This document shows positions 32,733-41,873 of a stretch of DNA of 64,000 nt, piece after piece. This DNA comes from Streptomyces subrutilus (GTDB lineage: Bacteria; Actinomycetota; Actinomycetes; Streptomycetales; Streptomycetaceae): NCBI RefSeq assembly GCF_008704535.1, contig NZ_CP023701.1, forward strand, positions 1,178,001-1,242,000, given 5' to 3'. How positions within the stretch are numbered: position 1 is the first letter of the stretch; each line of letters begins with the position of its first letter. The notes beneath the pieces are model-generated. The model searched no databases. It was not told the DNA's origin and saw only the letters and a program-made list of their open reading frames with translations. The position numbers and the translations under genes are program-made.

Positions 32733-33450
32733 CGGGCCACCACCGCAACCGTGGCGGGGGCGGGGGCGGGCAGCGGCAGCCGGGCCGCCACCCGGAAGCC
32801 GCCCTCGGGTCGGGGGCCCGCGGTGAGGCGGCCGCCCACCAGGCCGACCCGCTCCCGCATGCCGATGATGCCGAAGCCGTGGGCCGAGCCGTCTCCGGTG
32901 GTACCGCGCCCGTCGTCGACGACCTCCACGAGGAGTTCCCCGTCCCGGTAGTCGATGGCCACCCGGCACCGTTCGGTGGCCGCGTGACGGACCACGTTGG
33001 TCAGTGACTCCTGCACGATCCGGTAGGCGGACAGGTCGATGTCGGTCGGCACCGGACGCTGCTCCCCGCCGCGGCGCACGTCGACGCGTACCCCCGCGTC
33101 CGCGGTCGCCGCTGCCAGCCGTTCGACGTCCGCCAGCCCCGGCGACGGTGCGAGCGGCGACGGCTCCGAGGCCGTCGCACCCCGTTCGGCACGGCGGAGT
33201 GAGACGAGCGTGCGCCGAAGGCCCGACAGCGTCTCCCTGCTGGTGGTCTCGATGGCGCGCAGGGCCTCGCGGGCCTCCGCGGGCCGGGTCTGGATGACGC
33301 GGCTGCCCACGCCGGCCTGGATGGCGATGATGCCGATGCTGTGCGCGACCACGTCGTGGAGTTCCCGTGCGATCCGCAGCCGTTCGGCCGTCACGGCCTC
33401 GGCCACTTCCTGCGAACGCAGCGCCACGGCGTGCTCGCGGCGTTCGCGGC
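32729..33450 (-). pseudogene. Histidine kinase, 5' end deleted
   Basis: Encodes only the cytosolic C-terminal half of a NarL-partner sensor kinase: a coiled lead RREHAVALRSQEVAEAV, the HisKA_3 box ERLRIARELHDVVAHSIG (phospho-His) and a complete HATPase_c with NVVRHA, VVDDGRG and GFGIIGMRERV. The 4-6 membrane spans that should precede it are absent. Homology stops near 33,450, where the sequence switches at once into a divergent ABC ATPase fragment (33452-34204). The reading frame stays open beyond that point as a GC-rich shadow with no family signal. Read as a truncated remnant with an intact catalytic core but no own start. Confidence 0.75.
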
Positions 33451-33451
33451 T

Positions 33452-34204
33452 CAGGCCACCGTCGGCGGCGTCCCCTTCCGCCGGCACCCTCGCGGGCTGC
33501 GCCACGTCGGCGCCCTCCTCGACGCCGGTCAGGTCCACGGCGGCCGTAGCGCCACCGCCCACCTCTCCGCCCTGGCCCGCGGCAACGGCATCCCGCGGCG
33601 GCGGGTGGACGAAGTGCTCCGGGACGTGGGGCTGGCCGAGGCGGCGAGCCGTCTCATCGGCGGTCTCTCCCTCGGCATGAAGCAGCGGCTGGGGATCGCC
33701 ACCGCTCTGCTCGGCGACCCGCCCGTGCTCGTGTTCGACGAGCCCATCAACGGCATGGACCCGGAGGGCGTGCTGTGGGTGCGCAGGCTCTTCCGGCGTC
33801 TGGCCGCCGAGGGGCGCACGGTCTTCCTCTCCAGCCACCTGATGTCGGAGATGGAGAACACCGCCGACGACCTGGTCGTCATCGGCCGGGGCCGCCTGAT
33901 CGCCGCCGAGTCGGTACGGGACTTCGCGGCCCGCGGCGCCCGTCGCGGCGTCGTGGTGGGAACACCCCGGGCGGCCGAACTGGCAGCCGTGCTGACGGCG
34001 GCGGGCGCCACGGTCGAGCCGGAGGGCTCTGCGGGTGCGGAGAAGCTCTCCGTGACCGGCCTCCCGGCGAACCGGATCGGAGCGCTCGCCTTCGAGCACC
34101 ACATCCGACTGGACGAGCTGACCACCCCCACCGCCTCGCTGGAGTCGGCCTTCATGGAACTCACCGCCGACAGCGTCGAATACCAGGCAGGACGGCCCCG
34201 ATGA
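33452..34204 (+). pseudogene. ABC transporter ATPase, 5' end deleted (no Walker A)
   Basis: C-terminal two thirds of an ABC ATPase. It begins abruptly at ATVGGVPFRRHPRGLRHVGALL and keeps VHGGRSA, the LSLGMKQRLGIA signature, LVFDEPINGMD (Walker B) and SSHLMSEME. The first approximately 60 residues, including Walker A, are missing, and no SD or start lies at the junction. It cannot hydrolyse ATP. The missing part, the shared promoter region and the kinase N-terminus would all have lain between the two truncated genes, so a single deletion explains both. Confidence 0.75.
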
Positions 34205-34924
34205 ACACTCCCACCACCGTGCCCCGGGCCACCCGCTCGCTTCCGCGACCTGCTCGCCTCCGAGTGGATCAAGACGTGGTCCCTGCGTTCCACGCCGTGG
34301 ACGATCGCCCTCACCGTCCTGTTCGTCGTCGCGTCCTCCGCCGTGGCCACCCTCGTCGCCGGCAGCATGGGCGCCCTCACCGTGGTGAGCGAGTACGGCA
34401 GCGGGCTGATCCGCACCACCATCGTGGCCGTCCCGGCCCGCGGCTCGGTGGTGCCGGCCAAGGCGGCCGTCACCGCCATGCTGTGGACCGCCGTCGGCAC
34501 GGTCGTCTCCACCGGTTCCCTCCTGGTCTCCCAGGCCGTCCTCGCCGGGCGTCACGCCGGGGTCCCGCTCACCCACCCCGGTGTGCTCCGGGCGCTGGCG
34601 GCGTCCGCGCTGCTGGCCCCGGTCTGCGCCCTGATCGGCCTGGGCCTCGGCGCCCTGATCCGCCACGGCGCCGCGACCGTGGTCGCCGGCGTCGTGACGC
34701 TGCTCATGCTGCCCCCGATGTTCTCGGAGGGCGACCGCTGGTCGGCGGACGTCAACCACGCGATGGTGTCGGCCGCTTGGAAGCGCCTGGTCCAGAACTG
34801 GGAGCCGGATCCCGGATCCCCGGGGTACACCGCCACGGTCCCCGGCTCCTGGATCGTGTACGCGGTGTGGCCGCTGATCGCAGTCGCACTCGCCGTGGTC
34901 GTGGTGAGGCGCCGGGACGTGTGA
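34201..34924 (+). pseudogene. ABC-2 permease with frameshift and internal deletion
   Basis: Starts at ATG 34201 (overlapping the ATPase stop) as MNTPTTVPRATRS, then must shift by one base near 34240 to continue FRDLLASEWIKTWSLRSTPW, the usual start of Streptomyces permeases of this type. Later, SSAVATL runs straight into VAGSMGALTVVSEYGSGLIRTT, skipping about 40 residues (a loop and part of a membrane span) present in typical relatives. The last 190 residues are well preserved to the stop at 34924. Two independent lesions argue for a decaying gene, not a sequencing slip. Confidence 0.65.
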
Positions 34925-35002
34925 GCGCGCCCGCCCCGTGCCCACCGGTCTTCCCGGACGCGCCGCCGGCGCGCCGGGAGGACCACCCCTTCTCGTCCCC
35001 TT

Positions 35003-35030
35003 GACGATATAAGCGGGACCCGTTATCGTC
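35003..35030. promoter_or_regulatory. Inverted repeat upstream of the SPFH gene
   Basis: GACGATA at 35003-35009 and TATCGTC at 35024-35030, separated by 14 nt that include CGGGACCCG. It lies 28-55 nt upstream of the ATG at 35058, a typical place for an operator or promoter element. Regulator unknown. Confidence 0.5.
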
Positions 35031-35057
35031 GCGCTGACGAAATGAAGGGGGTCCGCC

Positions 35058-36071
35058 ATGGCCGACATCACCCGGCGCTTCGGCTGGCGTCATCTGCGCT
35101 CCGCGCCCACCGCGCACGTCCGCCACCACAAGCGCGGCCGACTCGCCCACGACGGGCGAGGGCTCAGTTTCTGGTACCGGGCCCTGTCGGCCGCGCTGTC
35201 CGAAGTGCCGGTCGACGACCGGGAGCTGGCCATGGCGTTCCATGCCCGGACCTCCGACTTCCAGGACGTCGCCGTGCAGGCCACGGTCACCTACCGGATC
35301 AGCGACCCGGCCCAGGCCGCGGACCGGATCGACTTCTCCGTCGACCCGGACACCGGGAGTTGGCGCGGCGCGCCCCTGGAGCAGATCGCCACGCTCCTCA
35401 CCGAGACCGCGCAGCAGCACACGCTGGACGTACTGGCCCGCACCCCGCTGGCCGTCGCCCTGGTGGACGGCGTCGCCTCCGTACGGGAGCGGGTCGCCGC
35501 CGGTCTGGCCGCCGAGCCCAGGCTCCCGGCCACCGGCATCGACGTGGTGGCCGTACGGGTGGTGGCGATCCGCCCCGAAGCCGAGGTGGAGCGCGCCCTG
35601 CGCACCCCGGCCCGCGAGCAGATCCAGCAGGAGGCGGACCGGGCCACCTACGAACGGCGGGCCGTCGCCGTCGAGCGTGAGCGCGCCATCGCCGAGAACG
35701 AGCTGGCCAGCCAGATCGAACTGGCCCGGCGCGAGGAGCAGTTGATCGACCAGCGCGGCATCAACGCCCGCCGCGAGGCCGAGGAGAAGGCGGCGGCGGA
35801 CGGCGTGCGGACCGAGACGGAGGCGGCCCGCAAGGTGCGCCTGGCCCGCGCGGACGCCGAGGCGGCGCGCGAGACGGGCGCCGCGCGCGCCGAGGTCCAG
35901 GCCGCCTGGCTGCGCGTGCACGACGAAGCCGGCCCGGGCACGCTGCACGCCCTGGCCGCGACCCGGCTGGCGGAGAACCTGCCGCGGATCGAGAGCGTCA
36001 CGCTCTCCCCCGACGTCCTCACCGGCCTGCTCGCCCGGCTCGGACGCCCGGAAGCCGGCGCGGGCGAGTGA
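35058..36071 (+). CDS. SPFH (band 7 / prohibitin-like) domain protein
   Basis: A 337-residue protein. The SPFH domain spans about 40-190 (SFWYRALSAALSEVPVDDRELAMAFHARTSDFQDVAVQATVTYRI), followed by a long charged coiled coil (about 190-290, EREIxxxEAEEKAAADGV-type) and a short C-terminal domain. There is no signal peptide or membrane hairpin, unlike flotillins. The ATG at 35058 follows GAAGGGGG. It is coupled by a GTGA overlap to a NAD-kinase-like gene, so the two probably work together. Role unknown; SPFH proteins often scaffold assemblies. Confidence 0.85.
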   Translation: MADITRRFGWRHLRSAPTAHVRHHKRGRLAHDGRGLSFWYRALSAALSEVPVDDRELAMAFHARTSDFQDVAVQATVTYRISDPAQAADRIDFSVDPDTGSWRGAPLEQIATLLTETAQQHTLDVLARTPLAVALVDGVASVRERVAAGLAAEPRLPATGIDVVAVRVVAIRPEAEVERALRTPAREQIQQEADRATYERRAVAVERERAIAENELASQIELARREEQLIDQRGINARREAEEKAAADGVRTETEAARKVRLARADAEAARETGAARAEVQAAWLRVHDEAGPGTLHALAATRLAENLPRIESVTLSPDVLTGLLARLGRPEAGAGE

Positions 36072-36967
36072 GCCTGGCCCCGCGGGCGGTGCTCGTGCAC
36101 CGCAGGACCGAGTACGAGGAACTGCTCGCCCGGCACGGGACGCACGGGCAGGCCGCGTTCTTCCTCTCCAGCAGGGGCCGCTCGATCGACGAGGTGGTCC
36201 GCCGCCACGACCGCACGCGGGAGGCACTGCGGGAGGTCGCGGCGGCGGTGCCGCTCACCTGGCGCAGCTCCCGGGTGGAGCGGGCCGACCTGGACCGCTT
36301 CCTGTTCGCCCCGGAGGACGTCGTGGTCGTGGTCGGCCAGGACGGCCTGGTCGCGAACACCGCGAAGTACCTGGGCGGACAGCCGGTGGTGGGCATCGAC
36401 ACCGATCCGGGGCGCAACCCGGGCGTCCTGGTCCGCCACCGCAGCGCCGACGCGTCCGCCCTGCTGCGTGCGGCGACCGCCGCCGGGGGCCGCACGGAGG
36501 AGCTGACCATGGTCGAGGCCGTCGCCGACGACACCCAGCGCCTCCTCGCGCTGAACGAGATCTACCTCGGCTCGCCCGGTCACCAGACGGCCCGCTACCG
36601 CCTGGGCCCCGACGGCGAGGAGGAGCCGGGAGAGGCCCAGGCGTCCTCCGGCGTGCTGGTGGGCACCGGTACGGGCGCCACCGGCTGGCTGCGTTCCCTG
36701 TGGCTGGAGCGCGGCGGCGCCGCGGGACTGCCCGCCCCCTGCGACCGGCGGCTCCTGTGGTTCGTGCGCGAGGCCTGGCCCTCGCCCACGTCCGGAACGA
36801 CGAGGGTCGCCGGCGAGCTGGAACGGGGCCAGCGGCTGCGGCTGACCGTGGAATCGGACCGGCTCGTGGTCTTCGGCGACGGCATGGAGGCCGACGCCCT
36901 GGAGCTGACCTGGGGCCAGAGCGTACGGCTCGGCATCGCGGCAACGTCACTGCACCTGGTGACGTGA
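36068..36967 (+). CDS. NAD-kinase-like (DAG/NAD-kinase fold) protein
   Basis: A 299-residue protein of the ATP-NAD-kinase/sphingosine-kinase fold. The glycine-rich nucleotide motif reads VVGQDGLVANTAKYL, where the canonical GGDG is GQDG, and the substrate strand NEIYLGSPGHQTARY follows at about residue 160-175, with the GTGTGATGW turn. GTG start at 36068 inside the SPFH stop. The altered GGDG may reduce or change catalysis, though Asp remains. Possibly a sugar or NAD(H) kinase variant. Confidence 0.75.
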   Translation: MSLAPRAVLVHRRTEYEELLARHGTHGQAAFFLSSRGRSIDEVVRRHDRTREALREVAAAVPLTWRSSRVERADLDRFLFAPEDVVVVVGQDGLVANTAKYLGGQPVVGIDTDPGRNPGVLVRHRSADASALLRAATAAGGRTEELTMVEAVADDTQRLLALNEIYLGSPGHQTARYRLGPDGEEEPGEAQASSGVLVGTGTGATGWLRSLWLERGGAAGLPAPCDRRLLWFVREAWPSPTSGTTRVAGELERGQRLRLTVESDRLVVFGDGMEADALELTWGQSVRLGIAATSLHLVT

Positions 36968-37151
36968 GCGCCCTGCCCGACGGCAACGCTGGTGTGGATG
37001 ACGTGCGCGCGTGCCCGCGGACCTCCTCGACGCCGTGATCGACGAGCTGCGCGACGCACCCGACTCGCTCTCCCTCGCCTCCGGAGTCCGCCGCAGCTGC
37101 CGAGCCGCGTCGCCGCTGCACCGGACCGCGCCGTCAGGACGTACCTGCGGT

Positions 37152-38117
37152 TCAGCGGGTTCTGCCCCTGGGCTTCAGGCGGGTCGGCGGGAGCTGCGGG
37201 GCCGGGATCGGAGCGCCGTCGTAGCCCTTGACCTCGCCGTAGCGGGTGCCTCGGGTCCAGTCGTCGCGGAACTGTTCGATCTCCTCCTGGGACCGTCCGA
37301 TCCAGTTCCAGAACATCACGATCTCCTCCTCGAACGGCTCTCCGCCCAACAGCATCAGGCCCGCGTCCGACAGGGCCCGCAGGGGCAGCTCCGTGCGGCC
37401 GCAGCCCAGGTAGAGCATCGAGCCCGGGAGGATGCGGACACCGTCGACCTCCGCCTCGCCCGACATGGACAGGACCGCGTACTCGAAGTCCGGGTCGAGC
37501 GGGAGGCTGGTCCGCGTGTCCGCCGCCAGGGCCAGGTCCGCGCCGACGATGGGGCTGTACGCCGTGCCGGGCGAGGTCGCCGTGTCGAGGGTGCCGAGGA
37601 TGACCGTGGCCGTCAGGCCGGGGGCCGTGACCTGCGGGAGTTCCGCGTGGTGCTGGAAGTGCGGGGCCACGTTGCGGTGGGCGTCCGGCAGGGCCACCCA
37701 CAGCTGCGCGCCGTGCAGGAGCCGGGCGTGCGGGCGGGGGCTCTCCTCGGAGTGGCTGATGCCGCGGCCGGAGGTCATCAGGCCGAGCTCGCGGGGCCGG
37801 ATCGTCTCCAGGCTGCCGACGCTGTCGCGGTGCAGCACCTCGCCCTCGTGCAGCCAGCTCACCGTCTGGAGCCCGGAGTGGGGGTGCGGTGCGACCTGCA
37901 TGCCGGGCTCGTCGGCGATGTCGTCGGGACCGTAGTGGTCCACGAAGCACCAGGCGCCCACCATGCGGCGGCCCAGGTTCGGCAGGAGGCGGCGGACCTC
38001 GGTGGACTCCCCGAGCTTGACCGTGCGCGGACTGAGGAGCTCGCGGACCGGTTCGGCGACGACGAAACCGCGGCCGCCGCAGGCGGAGAGAGCGGGCTGG
38101 CGATCGAGATTGCTCAT
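37152..38117 (-). CDS. Pirin family protein
   Basis: A 321-residue bicupin. N-terminal cupin motifs include FVDHYGPDD, PHPHSGLQTVSWLHEGEVLHRDS with the metal His/His/Glu set, and GRGISHSE; a C-terminal pirin domain contains WNWIGRSQEEIEQFRDDW. Family members bind Fe or act as quercetinase-like dioxygenases. ATG 38117. It is divergent from the TPR gene and convergent with the NAD-kinase-like gene. Confidence 0.9.
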   Translation of the reverse strand: MSNLDRQPALSACGGRGFVVAEPVRELLSPRTVKLGESTEVRRLLPNLGRRMVGAWCFVDHYGPDDIADEPGMQVAPHPHSGLQTVSWLHEGEVLHRDSVGSLETIRPRELGLMTSGRGISHSEESPRPHARLLHGAQLWVALPDAHRNVAPHFQHHAELPQVTAPGLTATVILGTLDTATSPGTAYSPIVGADLALAADTRTSLPLDPDFEYAVLSMSGEAEVDGVRILPGSMLYLGCGRTELPLRALSDAGLMLLGGEPFEEEIVMFWNWIGRSQEEIEQFRDDWTRGTRYGEVKGYDGAPIPAPQLPPTRLKPRGRTR

Positions 38118-38240
38118 GCGGACAACCTAGCCGCGCCCGTCGGCCGCACCGAGCCGCGCGGGACGGAATGTTCCGGGGTGCACCCGTGTTGGAGGCAGCG
38201 AACGCGACAACGGGAAGACGCGAACGGCGAAAGGGATGCG

Positions 38241-38591
38241 ATGAACGGGCCGACGACGTACCTCGGGCACGGGACGGCAGCCGAGCGCTGGGAGCGGGCC
38301 GGGCTCTTCTTCGAGGCGAAGGAGTACGCCACGGCGGCCCGCATCCTGGACGCCCTGGCCGAGGAGGCGCCCGAGCAGCTGGCGCCCCGGCTGCTGCTGG
38401 CCCGCGCCTACTACCACTCCGCGCAGCTCTCGCGGGCCGAGGCCGAGCTCCGCTCCCTCCTGGAGCGGTGGCCGGTCGAGGACTACGCGCAGCTCCTGCT
38501 GGGCCGCACGCTGGAACGGCTCGGCCGGGCCGCCGAGGCCCGTCCGTACCTGCGGATGGCCGCGGCGATGGCCGGGGACCTCCCGGAGTAG
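38241..38591 (+). CDS. Small tetratricopeptide-repeat protein
   Basis: A 116-residue protein of two to three TPR helix pairs (AERWERAGLFFEAKEYATAARILDAL and similar). It likely mediates protein interactions. ATG 38241 follows GAAAGGG. It ends just before a 17-bp hairpin. No partner is obvious among its neighbours. Confidence 0.85.
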   Translation: MNGPTTYLGHGTAAERWERAGLFFEAKEYATAARILDALAEEAPEQLAPRLLLARAYYHSAQLSRAEAELRSLLERWPVEDYAQLLLGRTLERLGRAAEARPYLRMAAAMAGDLPE

Positions 38592-38599
38592 GACCGCTC

Positions 38600-38641
38600 G
38601 CCGGGGCACCGGCCCCGTTCGTGTGGGGCCGGTGCCCCGGC
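38600..38641 (+). terminator. Hairpin terminator after the TPR gene
   Basis: Perfect 17-bp stem (GCCGGGGCACCGGCCCC and its complement) with an 8-nt loop, beginning 8 nt after the stop at 38591 and ending 20 nt before the next gene. Confidence 0.75.
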
Positions 38642-38661
38642 TCGGTTAGCCTGGGGGCCAT

Positions 38662-39864
38662 ATGAACCGTCTGACCACGCCCTATGGCTCCTACGAGCTC
38701 ACCCGCTTCCCGGAGGACCCGCGCGACCGGCTCTTCGCCTGGGACGCCGCGGACGAGTACCTCCTGCGCCACCTCCACTCCGGTACGGGCGAACGCGGCC
38801 CGGTGGACCTGGCCGGCGCCGGCCAGGTCACCGTGATCGGGGACCGCTGGGGTGCGCTGACCACGGCCCTCGCGGCCTACCACCCGACGCAGATCACCGA
38901 CTCCTCCCTGACCCGGTCGGCCACCGCGGCGAACCTGGACCGGGCGGGGATCGGCACCTCGAAGGCGACGCTGACCCTGCTGACCACGCAGGACCCGCCG
39001 CCCGAGCGGATCGACGTGCTCCTCGTGCGCGTGCCCAAGAGCCTGGCGCTGCTGGAGGACCAGCTGCACCGGGTGGCGCCGCACGTGCACGCGGGGACCG
39101 TGGTGGTCGGGGCGGGCATGGTGAAGGAGATCCACACCTCCACCCTGCGGCTCTTCGAGCGGATCCTGGGCCCCACGAAGACCTCGCTCGCCGAGAAGAA
39201 GGCCCGGCTGATCTTCTGCACGCCGGGCACTCCCGGGGCCACCCGTCCCGCGACCCCCGGGCCGTGGCCGCTGACGTACACGGTCGACGAGGACGGCGGC
39301 TCGGGTGCCGGGCTGACCGTCGTCAACCACGCGGGGATCTTCTGCGCGGACCGGCTGGACATCGGCACCCGCTTCTTCCTGCAGAACCTGCCGACCAACA
39401 CCGACGGCGCCCGGGTCGTGGACCTGGGCTGCGGCAACGGTGTCGTCGGCACGGCGATCCAGGTCGGCGACGAGGACGCCGAGGTGGTCTTCACCGACGA
39501 GTCCTACCAGGCCGTCGCCTCGGCCCGGGCCACGTACCGGGCGAACGTGCGCGAGGGCCGGCGGACGGCCGAGTTCCTGGTCGGCGACGGGGTGGCCATG
39601 CTGCCGCCGGGCTCCGTCGACCTGGTGCTGAGCAATCCGCCGTTCCACTCCCACCAGGCCACGACGGACGCGACGGCGCTGCGGATGTTCGCGCAGTCGC
39701 GCAAGGTGCTGCGGCCCGGCGGCGAGCTGTGGGTGGTCGCCAACCGGCACATGGGCTACCACACGCACCTGCGCCGGCTCTTCGGCAACAGCGAAGTGGT
39801 CGCGAGCGAACCGAAGTTCGTGGTGCTGCGCGCGGTCAAGCAGGACCGTCCGCGATCCGTGTGA
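38662..39864 (+). CDS. rlmG: RlmG-like rRNA (guanine-N2) methyltransferase
   Basis: A 400-residue two-lobed methyltransferase like RlmG/RsmC. The catalytic half has VVDLGCGNGVVG (SAM), VVFTDESYQAV, and VLSNPPFHSH, the NPPF motif of base-N methyltransferases; the N-terminal half is a degenerate Rossmann duplicate. Methylates N2 of a guanine in 23S rRNA. The symbol follows family similarity, so it is provisional. Single gene ahead of the RR/HK/ABC operon. Confidence 0.8.
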   Translation: MNRLTTPYGSYELTRFPEDPRDRLFAWDAADEYLLRHLHSGTGERGPVDLAGAGQVTVIGDRWGALTTALAAYHPTQITDSSLTRSATAANLDRAGIGTSKATLTLLTTQDPPPERIDVLLVRVPKSLALLEDQLHRVAPHVHAGTVVVGAGMVKEIHTSTLRLFERILGPTKTSLAEKKARLIFCTPGTPGATRPATPGPWPLTYTVDEDGGSGAGLTVVNHAGIFCADRLDIGTRFFLQNLPTNTDGARVVDLGCGNGVVGTAIQVGDEDAEVVFTDESYQAVASARATYRANVREGRRTAEFLVGDGVAMLPPGSVDLVLSNPPFHSHQATTDATALRMFAQSRKVLRPGGELWVVANRHMGYHTHLRRLFGNSEVVASEPKFVVLRAVKQDRPRSV

Positions 39865-39939
39865 CCCGCCCCCGCGCGGGGCGCACGGGGCCCGAAGGGC
39901 GTACGGGGCTGGAGGGCGTGCGGAGTCCGTGGGGCGCGG

Positions 39940-40545
39940 CTACAGCCAGCCCTGACGCCGGGCGGCGCGGACGGCCTCCATGCGGTTGCGGGTCGCGGTC
40001 TTGCCGATGGCGGCCGACAGGTAGTTGCGCACGGTCGATTCGGACAGGTGGACCCGCGCCGCGATGTCGGCGACGGTCGCCCCGTCGGCGGCGGCGTTCA
40101 GGACGTCCACCTCGCGAGGGGTCAGCGGGCTGGGGCCGGCGCCCAGGGCCGCGGCGGCGAGCGCGGGGTCGATCACCCGCTCCCCCGCGAGCACCCGGCG
40201 GACGGCCGCGGCCAGTTCCTCCACCGGGCCGTCCTTCACCAGGAATCCGGCGGCTCCGGCCTCCATGGCGCGCCGCAGGTAGCCGGGCCGGCCGAAGGTG
40301 GTCAGGATCAGCACCCGGCAGTCCGGGCAGCGGGCGCGCAGTTCGGCGGCGGCGTCCAGGCCGCTCAGGCCCGGGAGTTCGATGTCCAGCAGGGCCACGT
40401 CGGGCCGGGCCTCCAAGGCGGCGGGCACGATCTCGTGCCCGGCCGCGACCTGCGCCACCACCTCGATGTCCTCCTCCAGACCCAGCAGCAGGGCCAAGGC
40501 GCTGCGCATCATGCCCTGGTCCTCGGCCAGCAGGATCCTGATCAC
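39940..40545 (-). CDS. NarL/LuxR-type response regulator
   Basis: A 201-residue regulator. The receiver has LAEDQGM (acidic pocket), Asp in VALLDIELPG and Lys in FLVKDG. A LuxR-type HTH (TPREVDVLNAAADGATVADIAARVHLSESTVRNYL) follows. The GTG at 40545 overlaps the kinase stop (GTGA). Its likely target is the ABC operon that contains it, as in DesKR-like modules. Confidence 0.88.
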   Translation of the reverse strand: MIRILLAEDQGMMRSALALLLGLEEDIEVVAQVAAGHEIVPAALEARPDVALLDIELPGLSGLDAAAELRARCPDCRVLILTTFGRPGYLRRAMEAGAAGFLVKDGPVEELAAAVRRVLAGERVIDPALAAAALGAGPSPLTPREVDVLNAAADGATVADIAARVHLSESTVRNYLSAAIGKTATRNRMEAVRAARRQGWL

Positions 40546-41870
40546 CCGGTCTCCTCGTCCGCCCGTACCGCGGTCACGTCCGGTGCCTCTCCTTCCGCCG
40601 GTTCCACCGGCAGCTCGGCGCGGACCCGGAACCCCCGGCCGGGGAGCGGTCCGCTGAGCAGGGTGCCGCCCGCCGCCGCGAGCCGTTCGGCCAGGCCGGT
40701 CAGGCCGCTGCCCGGCGGGGCGGTGACCGTTGCCTGAGCCGGGACCGAGCCTACGCGGGCCGCCGGGTCCGCGGGGGCGGCGCCCCCGCCCGTCCCGCCG
40801 CCGTCGTCGGTGACGGTGAGCCGGACGCGCTCGGCTGAGCCCCGTACCTCGATCTCGCAGGTCGCGGCGGAGCCGCCGTGCCGGAGCACGTTGGTGACGG
40901 ACTCGCGCACCACCCAGCCGAGCAGGGCGGCCGTCTGCGGGGGCAGCGGCGGCCCGGACTGCCGTACGAAGGGCTCTATCCCGGCCGCGGCCAGCGCGCC
41001 GCGGGCGCGGTCGAGCTCCTGCCCCAGGCTGGCCCGCCGGTAGCCGGTGACGGCCTCGCGGATCTCGGTGAGCGCCTGCCGGCCGACCGACTCGATGTCG
41101 CGGACCTGGTCGAGGGCAGCCTCGATGTCGCGCGGCGCGATCCGGCGGGCCGCCTCCGACTTCACCACGATCACCGACAGGGTGTGCCCGAGCAGGTCGT
41201 GCAGGTCTCGGGAGAACCGCAGCCGCTCCCGTTCCACGGCCGAGCGCGCCAGCTCCTGGCGGGTGTCGCGCAGTTCGCGCACCGTCTCGGACAGGGCGAG
41301 GATGGCCGCGGTGACCATGCCGGACACGAAGGTGCCGTAGACGATCCCGAGGGTGTCCCAGCCCTCGTAGCGTCCGGCGATCAGCCCGGTGAGGGCGGTG
41401 ATGCCGAACATGGCCTGCCCGAGCCGCCTGCCCCGGAGCACCGCGCCGGTGGCGAGGCCCAGCAGGGGGAAGAAGAGCAGCCAGTTGCCGCCGTAGGCGA
41501 GGGCGAGGGCGCAGGTGACGACGCCCAGGGCCACGAGGCACCAGCGGGTGGCGGCCGCTTCCCGGGCCCGCTTGTCGAAGGCGCGGAACACCAGGCCGAC
41601 GTAGAGGGAGTTGAAGACGAGCAGGCCGAGGCCGCCGACCCAGGGGTTGGGGGTCTCCCCCTGGATCACGTTCGAGATGGCCCCCATGCCCAGCAGCAGC
41701 CAGGGCAGCAGGGTGAAGGCGCCGGGCGGCCGCGTGGAGCCGTGCCCGTCGCCGCCGTCCTCCCCCGCGCCGGGGCCCTCGCGCCGGCACTCGCCGTCCG
41801 GGCGCGGCCGGAGCCGCCACCCGGTCCTGCGTGCGGTCCGTTCACCGCGCACGGGCACGCTCCGTTCCAT
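40542..41870 (-). CDS. DesK-type sensor histidine kinase
   Basis: A 442-residue kinase: a Pro/Arg-rich N-terminal tail, about five membrane spans (residues 50-190), then HisKA_3 with RFSRDLHDLLGHTLS (phospho-His), a dimerisation coil and HATPase_c (NVLRHGGSA, VTDDGGG, GSGLTGLAERL). It presumably senses membrane or envelope stress. Three nt downstream of the permease on the minus strand. Confidence 0.88.
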   Translation of the reverse strand: MERSVPVRGERTARRTGWRLRPRPDGECRREGPGAGEDGGDGHGSTRPPGAFTLLPWLLLGMGAISNVIQGETPNPWVGGLGLLVFNSLYVGLVFRAFDKRAREAAATRWCLVALGVVTCALALAYGGNWLLFFPLLGLATGAVLRGRRLGQAMFGITALTGLIAGRYEGWDTLGIVYGTFVSGMVTAAILALSETVRELRDTRQELARSAVERERLRFSRDLHDLLGHTLSVIVVKSEAARRIAPRDIEAALDQVRDIESVGRQALTEIREAVTGYRRASLGQELDRARGALAAAGIEPFVRQSGPPLPPQTAALLGWVVRESVTNVLRHGGSAATCEIEVRGSAERVRLTVTDDGGGTGGGAAPADPAARVGSVPAQATVTAPPGSGLTGLAERLAAAGGTLLSGPLPGRGFRVRAELPVEPAEGEAPDVTAVRADEETG

Positions 41871-41873
41871 GGT

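Noticed and set aside
36968-37151. Possible gene remnant between the NAD-kinase-like and pirin genes
   Set aside because: A 45-codon stretch (VPADLLDAVIDELRDAP) has some coding bias, but no homology is recognisable and the gap is only 184 nt.
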